Below the pieces are notes generated by a model. The model was not told the DNA's origin, did no database searches, and saw nothing but the letters and a program-made list of their open reading frames with translations. A DNA stretch of 64,000 nt from Agmasoma carcini (nom. nud.) (Eukaryota > Microsporidia > Thelohaniidae). The position numbers and the translations under genes are program-made. Numbering within the stretch: the stretch's first letter is position 1; every line of letters starts with the position of its first letter. Positions 1-10,279 of the stretch are shown piece after piece. Where the stretch lies: the NCBI GenBank assembly GCA_029232285.1, contig JAOXFI010000013.1:38618-102617 (forward strand), given 5' to 3'.

Positions 1-1448
1 GCAACAGGATTTAAACTTAACTCAACATTCTTCTCTCCTTCAAAATATTCAAGCTCTATAACATCAGAATGAATAAAATTGTTAATTTTGCAATAAATAA
101 CAAAATTATTTTTGATAGGGTCAAGAGAATATGGACAGTGTGCATATTTTGCACCACTGCTGTTGACAAGCTTAAATGAAACACCCAACCTATGATTTTT
201 GCTAGCTAAGTAATATTTATCATCTTTCTTAACATTACGCTTAAAGCCTGATCCCCAGTCATCATTTTCAGTTTCAGTATCAAGATTAAAAGCCTCCAAA
301 TTTTGTAATTTAACTTCTGGAATACCACTCAATACCAAGTTGGCCATTTTAAGCTGATTATCACTAAGAGTTTTAGATAAAAATTCATTTTCAAAAATCT
401 TCTGAGTTGAAATATTATTTCTGTCTATGAAAGGAAATTGAAGACGGTACTGCTCAGGTGAAAAGATTGCCTGATTAAACATTTTTTCTAAAATCAACAA
501 TCTTTCAAAGATTTTGCCACGTTCAGCAACCAAAGCCACCCTTTGGAATGATTTTATGATGTTAAAGCATGTCTTTCTAACAAATTCTCTATCCTTAACA
601 GTAGAGTGCTTAGTCCTAAATAAATAGTCTACCATATGTAAATATCCATTTGAATAGCTTAACAAAGGGCATTTGAAATCCTTTTCAACTACTTTTTTAA
701 GGAAGCTTAAATCATTTCTATAGACTCTCTTATCAAGATCTAATGATGTTCCTATCACGAACAGTAGTTCGGCAGTTAATATATCATCATTTGACTCTGT
801 AAATCTTCTAAGAGACTCATAAAATTTCTCAACTGTGCCGAAGTATACATTATTTTTATTCTTATCAGAAATATTTTTATACTTTTGTATGATTACATAT
901 GGTATGACTATTGATAGCAATGAGAAGTAAAAGAAAAAAGACTGTTTTTTATATTTAAGAAGAACTGATGGGATGGCAAAGAAGGCATCATTTGTCTCAA
1001 AAGAGTTCATGTAGGTGTCGTACTTGACGGGATCCCTTATTATTTCAACGTATTTGTTTAACAATATCATTTCATTCTTTTTTTCTTCATCATTTTCAAT
1101 TTTAGAGATGGATCTAAGTTTTTTTCTATAAACCTTTTCAATTTTCTTTGATGAGGTGCCTGGTTCAACGTTAAAGTAATCATGTGGATCTGCTCTATTG
1201 GCTGAGCCTACTTTTATTTGAGTAATATTTCTGATGAGGATAGAAAGAATGACAATTAGTGATGCCATAGTTGCGATATTCAATTTGGAATTGGGTTGTT
1301 TATTTTCTAAGCACATATTACACTTGCATCTAAATTTTGGAGCTTTCTTAACTATGAGACATAGTCTATATAAGAAGACGGGGATGAAGATAGACAACAA
1401 CAGGTATGAAGTTGCCAGTCCACTATCATCATATTTGTGTTCATACAT
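1..1448 (-). CDS. SEC63: SEC63-like ER translocon J-protein, C-terminus outside window
   Basis: The frame opens at 1448 and reads without a stop to the window edge (about 482 residues), so the 3' end is missing. Seen: membrane segments at about residues 14-34 and 60-77, a J-like domain at about 90-150 (YFNVEPGTSSKKIEKVYRKK), a third membrane segment at about 173-195, then a long soluble region matching the Sec63/Brl domain. This Nin-TM-TM-J-TM-Brl order is that of Sec63, the ER protein that recruits lumenal Hsp70 to the Sec61 channel for post-translational import. The J-like domain has no HPD tripeptide after its second helix, which is unusual. The start is supported by AAAATTTT and CCTCCCC just upstream on the minus strand. 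Identity is strong from architecture; J-domain function is uncertain. Confidence 0.85.
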   Translation of the reverse strand, partial: MYEHKYDDSGLATSYLLLSIFIPVFLYRLCLIVKKAPKFRCKCNMCLENKQPNSKLNIATMASLIVILSILIRNITQIKVGSANRADPHDYFNVEPGTSSKKIEKVYRKKLRSISKIENDEEKKNEMILLNKYVEIIRDPVKYDTYMNSFETNDAFFAIPSVLLKYKKQSFFFYFSLLSIVIPYVIIQKYKNISDKNKNNVYFGTVEKFYESLRRFTESNDDILTAELLFVIGTSLDLDKRVYRNDLSFLKKVVEKDFKCPLLSYSNGYLHMVDYLFRTKHSTVKDREFVRKTCFNIIKSFQRVALVAERGKIFERLLILEKMFNQAIFSPEQYRLQFPFIDRNNISTQKIFENEFLSKTLSDNQLKMANLVLSGIPEVKLQNLEAFNLDTETENDDWGSGFKRNVKKDDKYYLASKNHRLGVSFKLVNSSGAKYAHCPYSLDPIKNNFVIYCKINNFIHSDVIELEYFEGEKNVELSLNPV

Positions 1449-2420
1449 GGGGAGGAAGTAAAATTTTTTATTTGTTTGTAAAATAACGAGAATGTAGCAA
1501 ATTAAGGTAATTTTCAATTGAAAAAATAGCTAAACGTTAAAAAGCAACTTTTTTATTGTGAAGAATATTTTTAAATAAAATTATTAAAGAATTGTTCATT
1601 AATTAATATGGTAAAAGATATTAAATAAGAGTTTGTAAAGCAATCAAATACACTTAATAATTATATAAATAGTGTTTTATAAGGTAAATGTATCATTTTA
1701 GACCAAATAAAAGGATTTTTATCTTATAAATCATCATTCTAAAATGACAAAGTTTTTATATTTTTTAATAAATAATAAAATTTATTAATTTATGTGTAGA
1801 TAGATAGTAAAATCTCATTATTATGGTAGTTATACGCATTTACATGCTATAGAGTGTCACAACTGCTTTTCAAAGCCCTCCTATTTAAATAAGAATGAGA
1901 AGTGTATCATTGAATTGTTACCATAGAAGTATTAAAACAATGAAAATATATTATATAAATGATTAAAATGAGTAATAAACAATATATAGAAGAATGTTTA
2001 CACTTTATTATATACAAAAGGATGTTATTCCTTATCAAATATAGTGAAAAGGGTGTAATCACTTCATATTATACGATTTGACACCCCCAATCAAATCTAT
2101 GAAAATGTATAAAAATACATATATATGGAAATAATAGCGATATTAAACACAAAACCATCTGCTTTAAAGGTCATATGTACTTTTATATATGAAAATTCTT
2201 TTTTATTAGCACTTCTTATGATTAAGCTTGATCAATTGTTTTTTCTAATGTTTTTATTAATTCAAAATAAAATATCATTCATTACCTAAATAAAAATATT
2301 TGATTATCACCCAAATCTATCCTTTCTATGCCAATATTTTATATTCATTAATTATTAAACAATACAATCCCTTGTTTTAATTTTTTTAATTTTTTAAAAA
2401 TTTTTCTTACAACCAAACCC
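1449..2420. other. AT-rich divergent intergenic region
   Basis: Separates the divergent SEC63 and Yop1-like genes. I see only very AT-rich DNA with no coding-like frame, and start-proximal signals at both ends. No recognisable transposon motif was found. Confidence 0.6.
2396..2420 (+). promoter_or_regulatory. AAAATTTT/CCC start-proximal signal
   Basis: AAAAATTTTT followed by a short pyrimidine/A stretch and ACCC directly before the ATG at 2421. The same arrangement recurs before many genes of this window and resembles the start-proximal signals reported for microsporidian genes. Confidence 0.6.
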
Positions 2421-2954
2421 ATGTTAGCATTCCTCGTAAACTGTTTTTTAACAGCTGCCGTTTTCTATAATGTTCATATGAGCTTCATTAAGAAGGATAA
2501 GTCCTCAAGGTACTACTTCAAACACTATTTCATTGTACTTTCCGTCATACTAAGTATTGACAACGTTCTTTCTTTTGTATTCGCCTTCCTACCATATTAT
2601 CAACTCTTAAAGTTGATATTTTTGGTATGGATAAGCGTCCCTCATAGCACAGGACCAACATTTGTCTATAATGTTTATATTAAAAACATTGAAAAGTTAT
2701 TTAATGGTGAAATTGATGCTGTTATCGCTAACTTTAATTCATACAAGGAATTAGCAATCAGAAGGTATAATGAGGCTATACATGGAGCTAAAAAGGGTAA
2801 ATTTTCTTTCTCAATGAACAAAAATGAGACTCTTGATACTCCTCAGGCTGATAATGCTGATAGTTCAGCTCTTATTGAAGCTTCTGATATGGGTGACGAT
2901 GAAGATCAACTTGTATCTGAGAATGGGGAAGCTATCCAAGAAAATGATGAGTAA
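2421..2954 (+). CDS. Yop1/REEP (TB2/DP1/HVA22) family ER membrane-shaping protein
   Basis: 177 residues. The core at about 30-95 has the family pattern: a hydrophobic hairpin containing SIDNVLSFVFAFLPYYQLLK, then FLVWISVP and a PTFVYNVYI tail, matching the TB2/DP1/HVA22 signature of Yop1 and REEP5. These proteins wedge into the outer ER leaflet and tubulate membranes together with reticulons. A short first membrane segment precedes the core, and the C-terminal 60 residues are hydrophilic and acidic (DMGDDEDQLVSENGEA). Length is near that of yeast Yop1 (180). The stop overlaps an AATAAA-like string (GAGTAAAATC). It lies beside SEC63 and a second membrane protein, all ER-related. Family assignment is good; orthology within the family is not settled. 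Confidence 0.75.
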   Translation: MLAFLVNCFLTAAVFYNVHMSFIKKDKSSRYYFKHYFIVLSVILSIDNVLSFVFAFLPYYQLLKLIFLVWISVPHSTGPTFVYNVYIKNIEKLFNGEIDAVIANFNSYKELAIRRYNEAIHGAKKGKFSFSMNKNETLDTPQADNADSSALIEASDMGDDEDQLVSENGEAIQENDE

Positions 2955-3487
2955 AATCTTCGGTTTTTTTTTATATTTTTAATATAAACAGGTTTCAATA
3001 TACGTTTATACTGATATAGCTTAAGTAATCATATTATTTATTTCTAAGGGTCAATTAGCGAGAATGATGTTATTTGAATGGCTTTATAGATATTAACATT
3101 CATTTATATGATATTGATGTCATGATTCTATCAAATTACTTCTTATTTTAAAGCTATTGTTTTTTTAAAAAAATTATGAACCCTCCATAGTCTAGATTTT
3201 ATTTCAATATATTTAACTGAAAAAGATCACTAATGTATGCTATAACAGCAACTATATAAAATTATATCACATCAATCAAGATTATAAGACATTCAAAACT
3301 TATTTTACATAATATGGCAAAAAGATAGAAATTTTGAATTTTATAAAATTTCTTGTAAATATAAACAAAACATCTCTATCAATTTATTTATTTTTGTTTA
3401 TAGTATAAATAAATGATTTTATTTAGCTAAAGCAATATTACAAAATATAAAAACTTATATTTCATTTTCATTAAAATTTTTTTCCCA
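2955..3487. other. AT-rich intergenic region
   Basis: No coding-like frame or known repeat was recognised. The 3' end carries TTAAAATTTTTTTCCC immediately before the next gene. Confidence 0.6.
3473..3486 (+). promoter_or_regulatory. AAAATTTT/CCC start-proximal signal
   Basis: AAAATTTTTTTCCC ends one base before the ATG at 3488, which supports that start. Confidence 0.6.
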
Positions 3488-3976
3488 ATGAAATTTAGGA
3501 AAAACATCATTCTATACTGGATAATAACCATAATATCTTGGTTTACAAGGCCTTCCTATATAAAAGATATTGATAATAGTAGAGTTCTTCTTCTTAACGC
3601 TAAAACATATAACGAACTCTTGGCTGGTGATTGGACAGTATATGTCAATCCATCAAACATTAAGCGCAAAAATTGCAACATCGCTTTGCTTAATATCAAA
3701 GACGCTGAAACCGCTACAATAGCTGCTAAGTTGGATGTTAGGCTATCCAATGAAGTTTTTAACATTAAGGATGGTAAAATCTTAAGAAACGACAATAATG
3801 AATATAAAATACCAAAGAATGTTGATATAATCAAGGTTTTTGATTATAATATTTATTTCTTGATTTATTCAATATTTTCAAAGGGCGGAGCAAGTTATGA
3901 TGAGGGTACCACTACAAGAGTCTTGATTAACCTTATAAAGGATTTCTCTTCTCTCTATTTTTCTGATTTTCAATAA
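3488..3976 (+). CDS. small secreted or membrane protein, possible thioredoxin fold without CxxC
   Basis: 162 residues. An N-terminal hydrophobic segment (about residues 7-19) looks like a signal peptide or signal anchor. The next 90 residues follow the thioredoxin pattern: a beta strand and NAKTYNELLAGDWTVYVNP where the first strand and active-site loop would be, then CNIALLNIKDAETATIAAKL and a KDGKI turn, echoing the a-Cys-Asp-x-E-x-la-x-kf-v part of PDI/TMX domains. The CxxC redox motif is absent, so it would not be a classical oxidoreductase. A second hydrophobic patch (YNIYFLIYSIF) lies near residue 120. The fold call is an inference from pattern; the alternative is a lineage-specific ER protein. 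The start is supported by TTAAAATTTTTTTCCC directly before it. Confidence 0.5.
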   Translation: MKFRKNIILYWIITIISWFTRPSYIKDIDNSRVLLLNAKTYNELLAGDWTVYVNPSNIKRKNCNIALLNIKDAETATIAAKLDVRLSNEVFNIKDGKILRNDNNEYKIPKNVDIIKVFDYNIYFLIYSIFSKGGASYDEGTTTRVLINLIKDFSSLYFSDFQ

Positions 3977-4430
3977 AATTTTGATGTAAAATTTTCTTTT
4001 ATAAAAAAACATAATTTACGATTTGAAGGAAAACAATTACATGATGAGGTTTAGCCTGTGTCTGGAGTGTATATAAATTATTAATATCTTACCATATAAT
4101 TTATATGTAATGATGATAGGCTATTTTATCCCAAAACATATGAAAATGGTGTATGATGTCATAAGACGAGTTTAGAAAGAACATATTATAAGATGGCTGG
4201 ATGGTTGTTTTAACCATATTTTGCTATCAAATAGTCCCAATAAATACAGCACTTCAATTATAAAAAACAAAAAAAATATAAGAGATTATAAACAAAATAA
4301 TTATTTCATATGCCTTATAACATCACATATTTTTTATATAATATATAAAACCCCTAACAAAATTATTTTTCAAAAAAATTCATATTTAAATAATAAAGAA
4401 ATATTTTTATTTTTTGTAAAAATTGATTAT
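3977..4430. other. AT-rich intergenic region
   Basis: AT-rich sequence leading to the left end of the Tc1-like relic; the open frames here are compositionally random and I found no homologous motif. Confidence 0.5.
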
Positions 4431-4969
4431 ACACTGGAGGGAAAAAACTGGACACCCCTAAAATGATTGATTTTTGGTGATGTGTTAAAACATTTTAATA
4501 AATATTGTTATAATTATTTGGTAAGATTGTGTTTTTATTTTTTGTATATTATTATATATTTTACGAATTTTGTAAATTTGTCGGAAAAACAAGCCGGAAT
4601 CCCAGTAAAAAAAGACTCCTTCCTTCCATCATTTTTAAAATTATTGCCCTTATGAGTAGTCATTAGCCTTTAGATATTAAAAATCTTATTTTGTGACTTA
4701 AAGAAGATAAAATGTCAATAATTGATATTTTATTTAGCAAAGAAAATTGGTTCTGGAAGGCATAAGATTATTGAGGGTGAGTGATTGAAATAAAAATTAA
4801 AAAATATCACGAAAAAAATTATTTTTCACCTCAACAGAGTTATCAAAAAACCCGTCATTAAATGTAACACCAAATCAATAATAAACGCATGTATAATATA
4901 AATATTCATGCAAGACTTGCAGCTAATGAACCTTTTTGACTAAATTAAACAAATAAATTCGTTTAAAGT

Positions 4970-5410
4970 GGACATTAAAGAATATTTCAAATATAAAAGA
5001 TGAATTGGAAAGTGTTGATTAAAGCTCAATAAAGTGATAGAAAGGGATTGGTGTAGAAGAATTCAGGATATAGGTTCAAAGAAGATTGTATCAATAAAAC
5101 CACAAATTCGGAGGGGTAGTTCGATGTATTGGGGTTATATATCAAGTAAGAAATTAGGAAACTCGGTGCTGGTGTATAAAAGGTAAAATGTATTGGTTTT
5201 ATTGATCCTTTAGCACGAATGATGTTATTAGATGAATTTACCTCTATATAAGACAACGTATCTTGTAACGCTTCTAGGTTGACAAAGTCATGATTTAATG
5301 AAAATGATATTAATGTCATATATTGGCCAGCTCAGTCACCCGATTTAAACTTAATCGAATCTATTTGGGACATAAAAAAAGAATTTATTAAAAAGGGTTT
5401 AAATCACTAA
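4970..5410 (+). pseudogene. Tc1-like transposase remnant
   Basis: Broken in several frames. One frame at about 5115-5190 gives SSMYWGYISSKKLGNSVLVY, matching the VMVWGCISxxGxGxL block of Tc1 transposases. A second frame at about 5320-5400 gives IYWPAQSPDLNLIESIWDIK, the WPAQSPDLNPIENLW block around the third catalytic residue. Frameshifts and stops separate them, and the N-terminal DNA-binding part is not recognisable. Confidence 0.75.
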
Positions 5411-5734
5411 ATGATCCTAATAATGAAATGTTGTAATTATAGTCTAATATACCAGACAAAGTTGTTAAAAGTTGATCTATACCATGAGAAATAGATGTTA
5501 TTAAAGCTTATAGTGTCTAATGAATTATTGATTAAGATTTTTCTACCGGGTGTCTGCTTTTTAGCCAAATTTATAAAATTCATAAAAATATATAACAATA
5601 TATGTGATACAATAATAATAAAATATTTATTTGCCTAATATGCTTGCTTAGCTAAAATATTAAAACACAAAATGGTATAGATTGGAAAACCTTAACACTA
5701 ATATTCACGTTTTTTACAAAGAATTTTAATTATC

Positions 5735-6095
5735 AATAAACTTACCATAAAAGAAAACCCGAACCAAGCAAGCAAAAACTCCTAAATTAAATAAAATGAG
5801 AGAGGGTGAAAACAGATATTAATGACCATACACTATTCGTGCTTTGGTAAAAGGTAGTAGAAAAACTTGATTTTTATATTATAAGCTAGGCTTAGTGCTA
5901 TTACGCACACCAACCAGCTTATATCTTTAAGAAGAGGAGTATCTGTATATGACCGCAAACTAGTTTCCCAGAGTGAACAAAGTTATCCGTATCCCCACAG
6001 CCATGCTTTAACCCCTGACCTGTTATAGCCCAATAATCTGTTGTTTCTAGCTTTACTACTCTGCAACACGTAGAGGTCTAGACTCATCATAGAGA
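5735..6095 (+). repeat. dispersed repeat R, copy 1
   Basis: About 350 bp and more GC-rich than its surroundings. Hallmarks are CACTATTCGTGCTT, TTAGTGCTATTACGCACACC, AGTTTCCCAGAGTGAACAA and GACCTGTTATAGCCCAATAA. The same ordered blocks occur at 22.6, 29.9-30.4 (minus), 40.0, 42.1-42.4 (minus), 51.4-51.6 (minus) and 56.5-56.9 kb. This copy has no gene downstream. Confidence 0.75.
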
Positions 6096-6249
6096 ATATA
6101 CATGAATCAAAAATTAAAAATGCAATCTAACCTGATAATTAGAACAATATTTATTAAAATGTTTTAACACGTCACCAAAAATCAATCATTTTAGGTGTTA
6201 TTTTTTTCTTCTATGTATAACACATAGAAGAAAGAGACCCGTATAAATC

Positions 6250-6699
6250 TATACCTTTTCTCGTTTAAAATAAGAAAATGTAAAAAATAAATATTCACAC
6301 TTTAATATTTCTATACTATAATTAAAAAAACGTAAAATTTATTTATAAATACATGTAAATTAGTATTTTTAAAAAATAATAATTTGTTGAGGGTTTGGGG
6401 TTGTATATATATTTCATAAACCTCAAATAATACATTATTTTCTACTCGCGTGATTATGGTGTTTTAATTAAAGATGATGTTTTCAATAAAAACACAATAT
6501 ATGCAGTTTTACATTTGATTTAAAATTTGAGCTTTCTCATTAATATTTAAAAAACAAAATCCCGCCGTTTTTTACATTTTTGATATTAATAAAAATTTTG
6601 AACCCACAAATTGAAAAAAAAATTACATGTATTAATAATTAATTATATGTGTGAATTTTTATTTTTTACATTTTCTCATTTTAAACGGGAAAAGATATA
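6250..6699. repeat. inverted-repeat element (MITE-like)
   Basis: A left arm at 6250-6300 and a right arm at 6649-6699 are inverted copies over about 51 bp with roughly four mismatches, sharing GTTTAAAATxAGAAAATG and AATGTAAAAAATAAA. A weaker match continues inward to ATACATGTAA on both sides. The 350-bp interior shows no coding frame. This suits a non-autonomous inverted-terminal-repeat element, though I could not identify the parent transposon. Confidence 0.6.
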
Positions 6700-7242
6700 T
6701 AACAATATTGATTATTTAATAATTTTATTGTCACTTCTTGTAAAAAAATCATCTTATAGTTAAAATTTGATTATAATCCTTGAAATAAAATCTTATATTT
6801 TTTGCACATTAAACATGTATCTTTTGTTTAAGCTTTAATATAATATTTTTATATAAATAAACTCTACAAGGAGGTGTGACCTACTTACGGACCGAAACAC
6901 TACAATAATCTTTTTTATCAATTCCAAAATATTTCAGATCTGATTAATCACCATTACAAAGCTTTTTCTATAGAAAAACTTTCAGTAACGATAAAAGGCT
7001 GATTGTATGGCCAGTCTGTAGCACCAAGATTAATCATCACATTTTTCAATTCTATAATGGTAAGCACTTTAAATAAATCAAAGCAACACTTTATATTCAA
7101 TAATGAACCATTTATAGAAAATTTTCAAATTTTTATATTTTAAATACAAAGCTTGTGAAATATATTACAATTACTCAATTCATAGCTTTAAATGTATTAA
7201 ACCACACTTTTATTTCCAATTTTCCTGATATAATCGTCAATT
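6700..7242. other. AT-rich intergenic region
   Basis: Between the inverted-repeat element and the 3' end of the ubiquitin hydrolase gene. A short more GC-rich patch (about 6868-6900, AAGGAGGTGTGACC) is visible but I found no second copy. Confidence 0.45.
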
Positions 7243-9303
7243 CTAATCAACCCTCTCATAATATAAAGCATACGCATCCCTTTTATCAATTTTCTTTGAT
7301 TTTGAAATCACTTCATCATTACAACACATCCATTCACCTTTATAAACAAATGCTGTATAATGCGCCCTGTCAAAACCAATTTCAGTATGATTATTTACAG
7401 CCTTTAAAATGTATCTATGCTTATCAATAAAAATCAAATTATCAAAATCAACTAACGTGTTAACTTTTACACTGCACTCATAATACGAAAATCTCTTTAA
7501 ATGCAAGATCAAATATTTAGGAAACCCTGTTAACACCCCACAAAGTGAATGTTCATAATCTAAACCACAATTATCACATACCTTCGTTAAAACGTTGCTC
7601 TCAAACGTTTTATGTAGGCAGTCATAAATAGATATTCTACTTTCCTTCCTAAAAAAGGAATAAAGCTTATCTAAATTAAACCGCTTCTTAATATAAACCT
7701 TTAAAATAACCTTCCCGCTTTTGTTTTCAAAATAAAACGACAAATTATCCTTTTCTAAAGGAAATATTTTTCTTAATCTCTTAAATATTTTTTCTGAATA
7801 ATCATCAGTCTCAACAACAAATTCAAAAGGAAATTCGTCCCAAAGGAAGAAATACTTTCTAATCTGGACTATACAATAGTAATATTTTCTATCTGGATCT
7901 ATTTCATGTACATATATAGTGTTAACAACATTTGATAGTATCATATCATCATCTAATTCTTCAAAAGTACCGTGCTTAAATATAATTGCATTTTCTACAG
8001 AAAAATTAATTCTAATAAATTCTCTTAGGTTAGATATATTATAAATAATCGGAACCTTAAGATTTCTGGGTGGGTTGTCTTTTTTAAACAAAAAAACTTT
8101 TTTATGAAATAAAGGATGATCAGGAATGGTTAGCTTTAAGATTCTAAACATATCTGAGTTATAACTCTTATATCCGCAGTTTAAGCATCTTCTACAGTCC
8201 GTGGTTTGTCCCAAGAAGTTTCTGCTGATTGGTGAGTCATTCTGAGACAAATACTCATCAAACTTCATATGAAGGTTGTTCATAACATCATCTGGTATCT
8301 GATTTAGACCTAAAATATCAGGAGATCCATATAAAGACCTTTTTCTACAGAAATCAACAATAAAACTTTGACTTTCACTCTCGTATACGCTGTTATTATC
8401 CAAGGTTAGATTTTTAAGGGAGTCTTGAATAAGAAAGGGCCTTGCGTTCAGCTTGTTCTTATGAGAAGTATCACTGGTTGCATCAGTTTTCAACCCATCA
8501 TGAAGAACATCTAACAGGATTTCTGTAAATTCCAGCCCATCCTGTTCATTAAAGGTGTAAAATTGATTATTTACACGACCCATCTCAAGTTTGAGTGTTC
8601 TAACACAAGGTGAACCATTTCTATTGTTAAGTTCTTTGATCAGTGATTGAAAAGACAACACAATATTCTTATAGTTATCATTTATGTTTAGTTCCTTAGG
8701 TATCATCTCATTTATAAAGTAAGTGCAGTTGTTTATACACTGAATAGAACTGCTAAGAAAACAAGTATTTCCTATATTTTTGATTCCTATACAAAAGTTA
8801 TTCTCTTTAAGTGTGACTCTCTTGTTATAAACTTCAACATCATCTTTCCCTGATGTTAATTTGATAGTATTAAGTATTTCTCCATCATTATTGCTGTTCC
8901 TTCTCTTTTCAACCTTAAGATGAATATTTTTATCACTAAAATCACTAAAATTCACCAATGGATCAATAATTTGATTGTTATATTTTACTATAAAAGAGTG
9001 ATTAAAATTTTGGATAGTCAACATTTTGTTTACAAAGAGAGATACGATTGTATCAAATATATTTTCTACCCCATGTGCAAGAATAACCTTTTCTATGTCT
9101 ATAAATGATATGAACACCTGTTTAATGTCGTATATAGGTATTTCAACATCATAAGAGTTCTTGATGTCCATCCATACACACTCAGGAACGATGGAATAGT
9201 GTATATTTCGTCTAAGGTGTTCTTTAAGGCTACCATTCTCAACAAGACTATTATTTAACTTGTCATCTGCAAGTGTAACAATAAAGTGTGGACTTTCCTG
9301 CAT
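7243..9303 (-). CDS. ubiquitin carboxyl-terminal hydrolase, USP/UBP family (C19)
   Basis: 686 residues. The Cys box is at about residues 172-190: GIKNIGNTCFLSSSIQCINN with catalytic Cys near 180. The His box is at about 640-685: HYTAFVYKGEWMCCNDE followed by AYALYYER. Two CxxC pairs of the fingers subdomain are visible: CRRCLNCGYKS near 375 and CDNCGLDYEHS near 580. An N-terminal extension of about 165 residues could hold DUSP/Ubl-like modules. The insertion between the boxes resembles the Ubp12/USP15 branch, but that subfamily call is tentative. It removes ubiquitin from conjugates in cytosol or nucleus. CCCC lies 7-11 bases before the ATG. The window also encodes proteasome Rpn1 and a RING protein, so several ubiquitin-system parts occur nearby. 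Confidence 0.88.
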   Translation of the reverse strand: MQESPHFIVTLADDKLNNSLVENGSLKEHLRRNIHYSIVPECVWMDIKNSYDVEIPIYDIKQVFISFIDIEKVILAHGVENIFDTIVSLFVNKMLTIQNFNHSFIVKYNNQIIDPLVNFSDFSDKNIHLKVEKRRNSNNDGEILNTIKLTSGKDDVEVYNKRVTLKENNFCIGIKNIGNTCFLSSSIQCINNCTYFINEMIPKELNINDNYKNIVLSFQSLIKELNNRNGSPCVRTLKLEMGRVNNQFYTFNEQDGLEFTEILLDVLHDGLKTDATSDTSHKNKLNARPFLIQDSLKNLTLDNNSVYESESQSFIVDFCRKRSLYGSPDILGLNQIPDDVMNNLHMKFDEYLSQNDSPISRNFLGQTTDCRRCLNCGYKSYNSDMFRILKLTIPDHPLFHKKVFLFKKDNPPRNLKVPIIYNISNLREFIRINFSVENAIIFKHGTFEELDDDMILSNVVNTIYVHEIDPDRKYYYCIVQIRKYFFLWDEFPFEFVVETDDYSEKIFKRLRKIFPLEKDNLSFYFENKSGKVILKVYIKKRFNLDKLYSFFRKESRISIYDCLHKTFESNVLTKVCDNCGLDYEHSLCGVLTGFPKYLILHLKRFSYYECSVKVNTLVDFDNLIFIDKHRYILKAVNNHTEIGFDRAHYTAFVYKGEWMCCNDEVISKSKKIDKRDAYALYYERVD

Positions 9304-9455
9304 GCTTGTTGGGGTAAAGCAAAAAGTTTTTAACGGAAAGCAAAATATTTGTTAGATTATTTGTTATGAATGAAAAGGGGTGTTTGAAATGGGGTGATCT
9401 TTTAGTTCTGATAAATAATTGCTTATATTATTTGAAAAAGGTGATAATGAAGTAT

Positions 9456-9635
9456 TTATTTTTTTATAGAATCCATTTTTTTGAGCTGTTCTTTAAGTTT
9501 GGCTATTACTTCAATGTTGTCTGTGTTTAATGTGTTTATGGTTTCACCACTGAATTCGTATACACCTCTTTGTTGTTCAGAGTCTGAATCGCCATCATTC
9601 AAATTCAAGAAGAAGTTCTTGTCACACATTTTCAT
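9456..9635 (-). CDS. small hydrophilic protein, unknown function
   Basis: 59 residues, too short for usual length filters. I judge it real because AAAATTTTTCC sits directly before its ATG, as in established genes here, and because its composition is protein-like: an acidic serine-rich start (NDGDSDSEQQRGVYEF) followed by a predicted amphipathic helix (NIEVIAKLKEQLKKMDSIKK). The ATG at 9629 two codons in is an alternative start. It lies about 150 bp upstream of the ubiquitin hydrolase on the same strand. The acidic-plus-coil layout would suit a small subunit or adaptor, but I recognise no family. Confidence 0.55.
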   Translation of the reverse strand: MKMCDKNFFLNLNDGDSDSEQQRGVYEFSGETINTLNTDNIEVIAKLKEQLKKMDSIKK

Positions 9636-10279
9636 TGGAAAAATTTTAAAGCGATAATATATAAAAAATTAATGTTTTGAAAAAGACCAATAACAAGACA
9701 ATGAATTATATTAATAGTAAACAATCAATTAAATATCACCGTTTTTAAATTAAAAAATATTTTTAATAAATTCTGTAGATTGTAAGAAGTTGTTTTTTTT
9801 TGATATTTAACAAGTAATAATTTATTGTTAATATATTTATATGTTATGACATAATAATAAGATTATTTATAATAAATATGATTTAGAGGCATCATGAAGC
9901 TTTATTTGATATATCTTAGCTGTTATATATCATAAATATGAACATTATTAAATATCATTGATTAATTTTTGTTTTGGATTGATAATAATAATAAAATATT
10001 AATTTTCTTTGATCAAGCACAACAACAAGAATCATACTTTAAATATTTTATATTTATACAATTATTCAATTGGTAGATTTAATATTGATAATGGTTCAAT
10101 CATATAGCCCTATTAAATATGGTTCGACCGTCAAAATATTTGTTACAAACCCCTTTTTAATATATTCAAAAATAAAAAACATACAATATTGCTTATTTTA
10201 TACCTCTAACATTCCATTTTACTAAATTTATAGTATTTATACGCATGTTTATAAGAAGATAAACAAAAATATTCAGTAA
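9636..10279. other. AT-rich intergenic region
   Basis: Begins with the AAAATTTT signal of the small minus-strand gene at 9639-9648; otherwise AT-rich with no recognised coding or repeat content. Confidence 0.55.

Larger units (their letters stand above)
4433..6205 (+). mobile_element. decayed Tc1/mariner-like element with inverted ends
   Basis: The ends at about 4446-4530 and 6128-6205 are inverted copies of each other: both contain AAAATGATTGATTTTTGG and then GTGTTAAAACATTTTAATAA. The left end also has GGACACCCC, shared with the terminus of the Tc1-like element at 53.6 kb. Inside is a broken plus-strand transposase. Copy R1 of the dispersed repeat lies just inside the right end, so either R1 inserted into the element or the right terminus was rearranged. 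Total span is about 1.77 kb. The element is clearly dead. Confidence 0.65.

Noticed and set aside
5735..6095. R as a tRNA-derived SINE
   Set aside because: No convincing A or B box or tRNA-like fold was found, and there is no A-rich or simple 3' tail common to the copies.
7155..7430. Open frame of 91 codons overlapping the ubiquitin hydrolase 3' end
   Set aside because: Mostly antisense of the His-box region; composition is a by-product of that gene.
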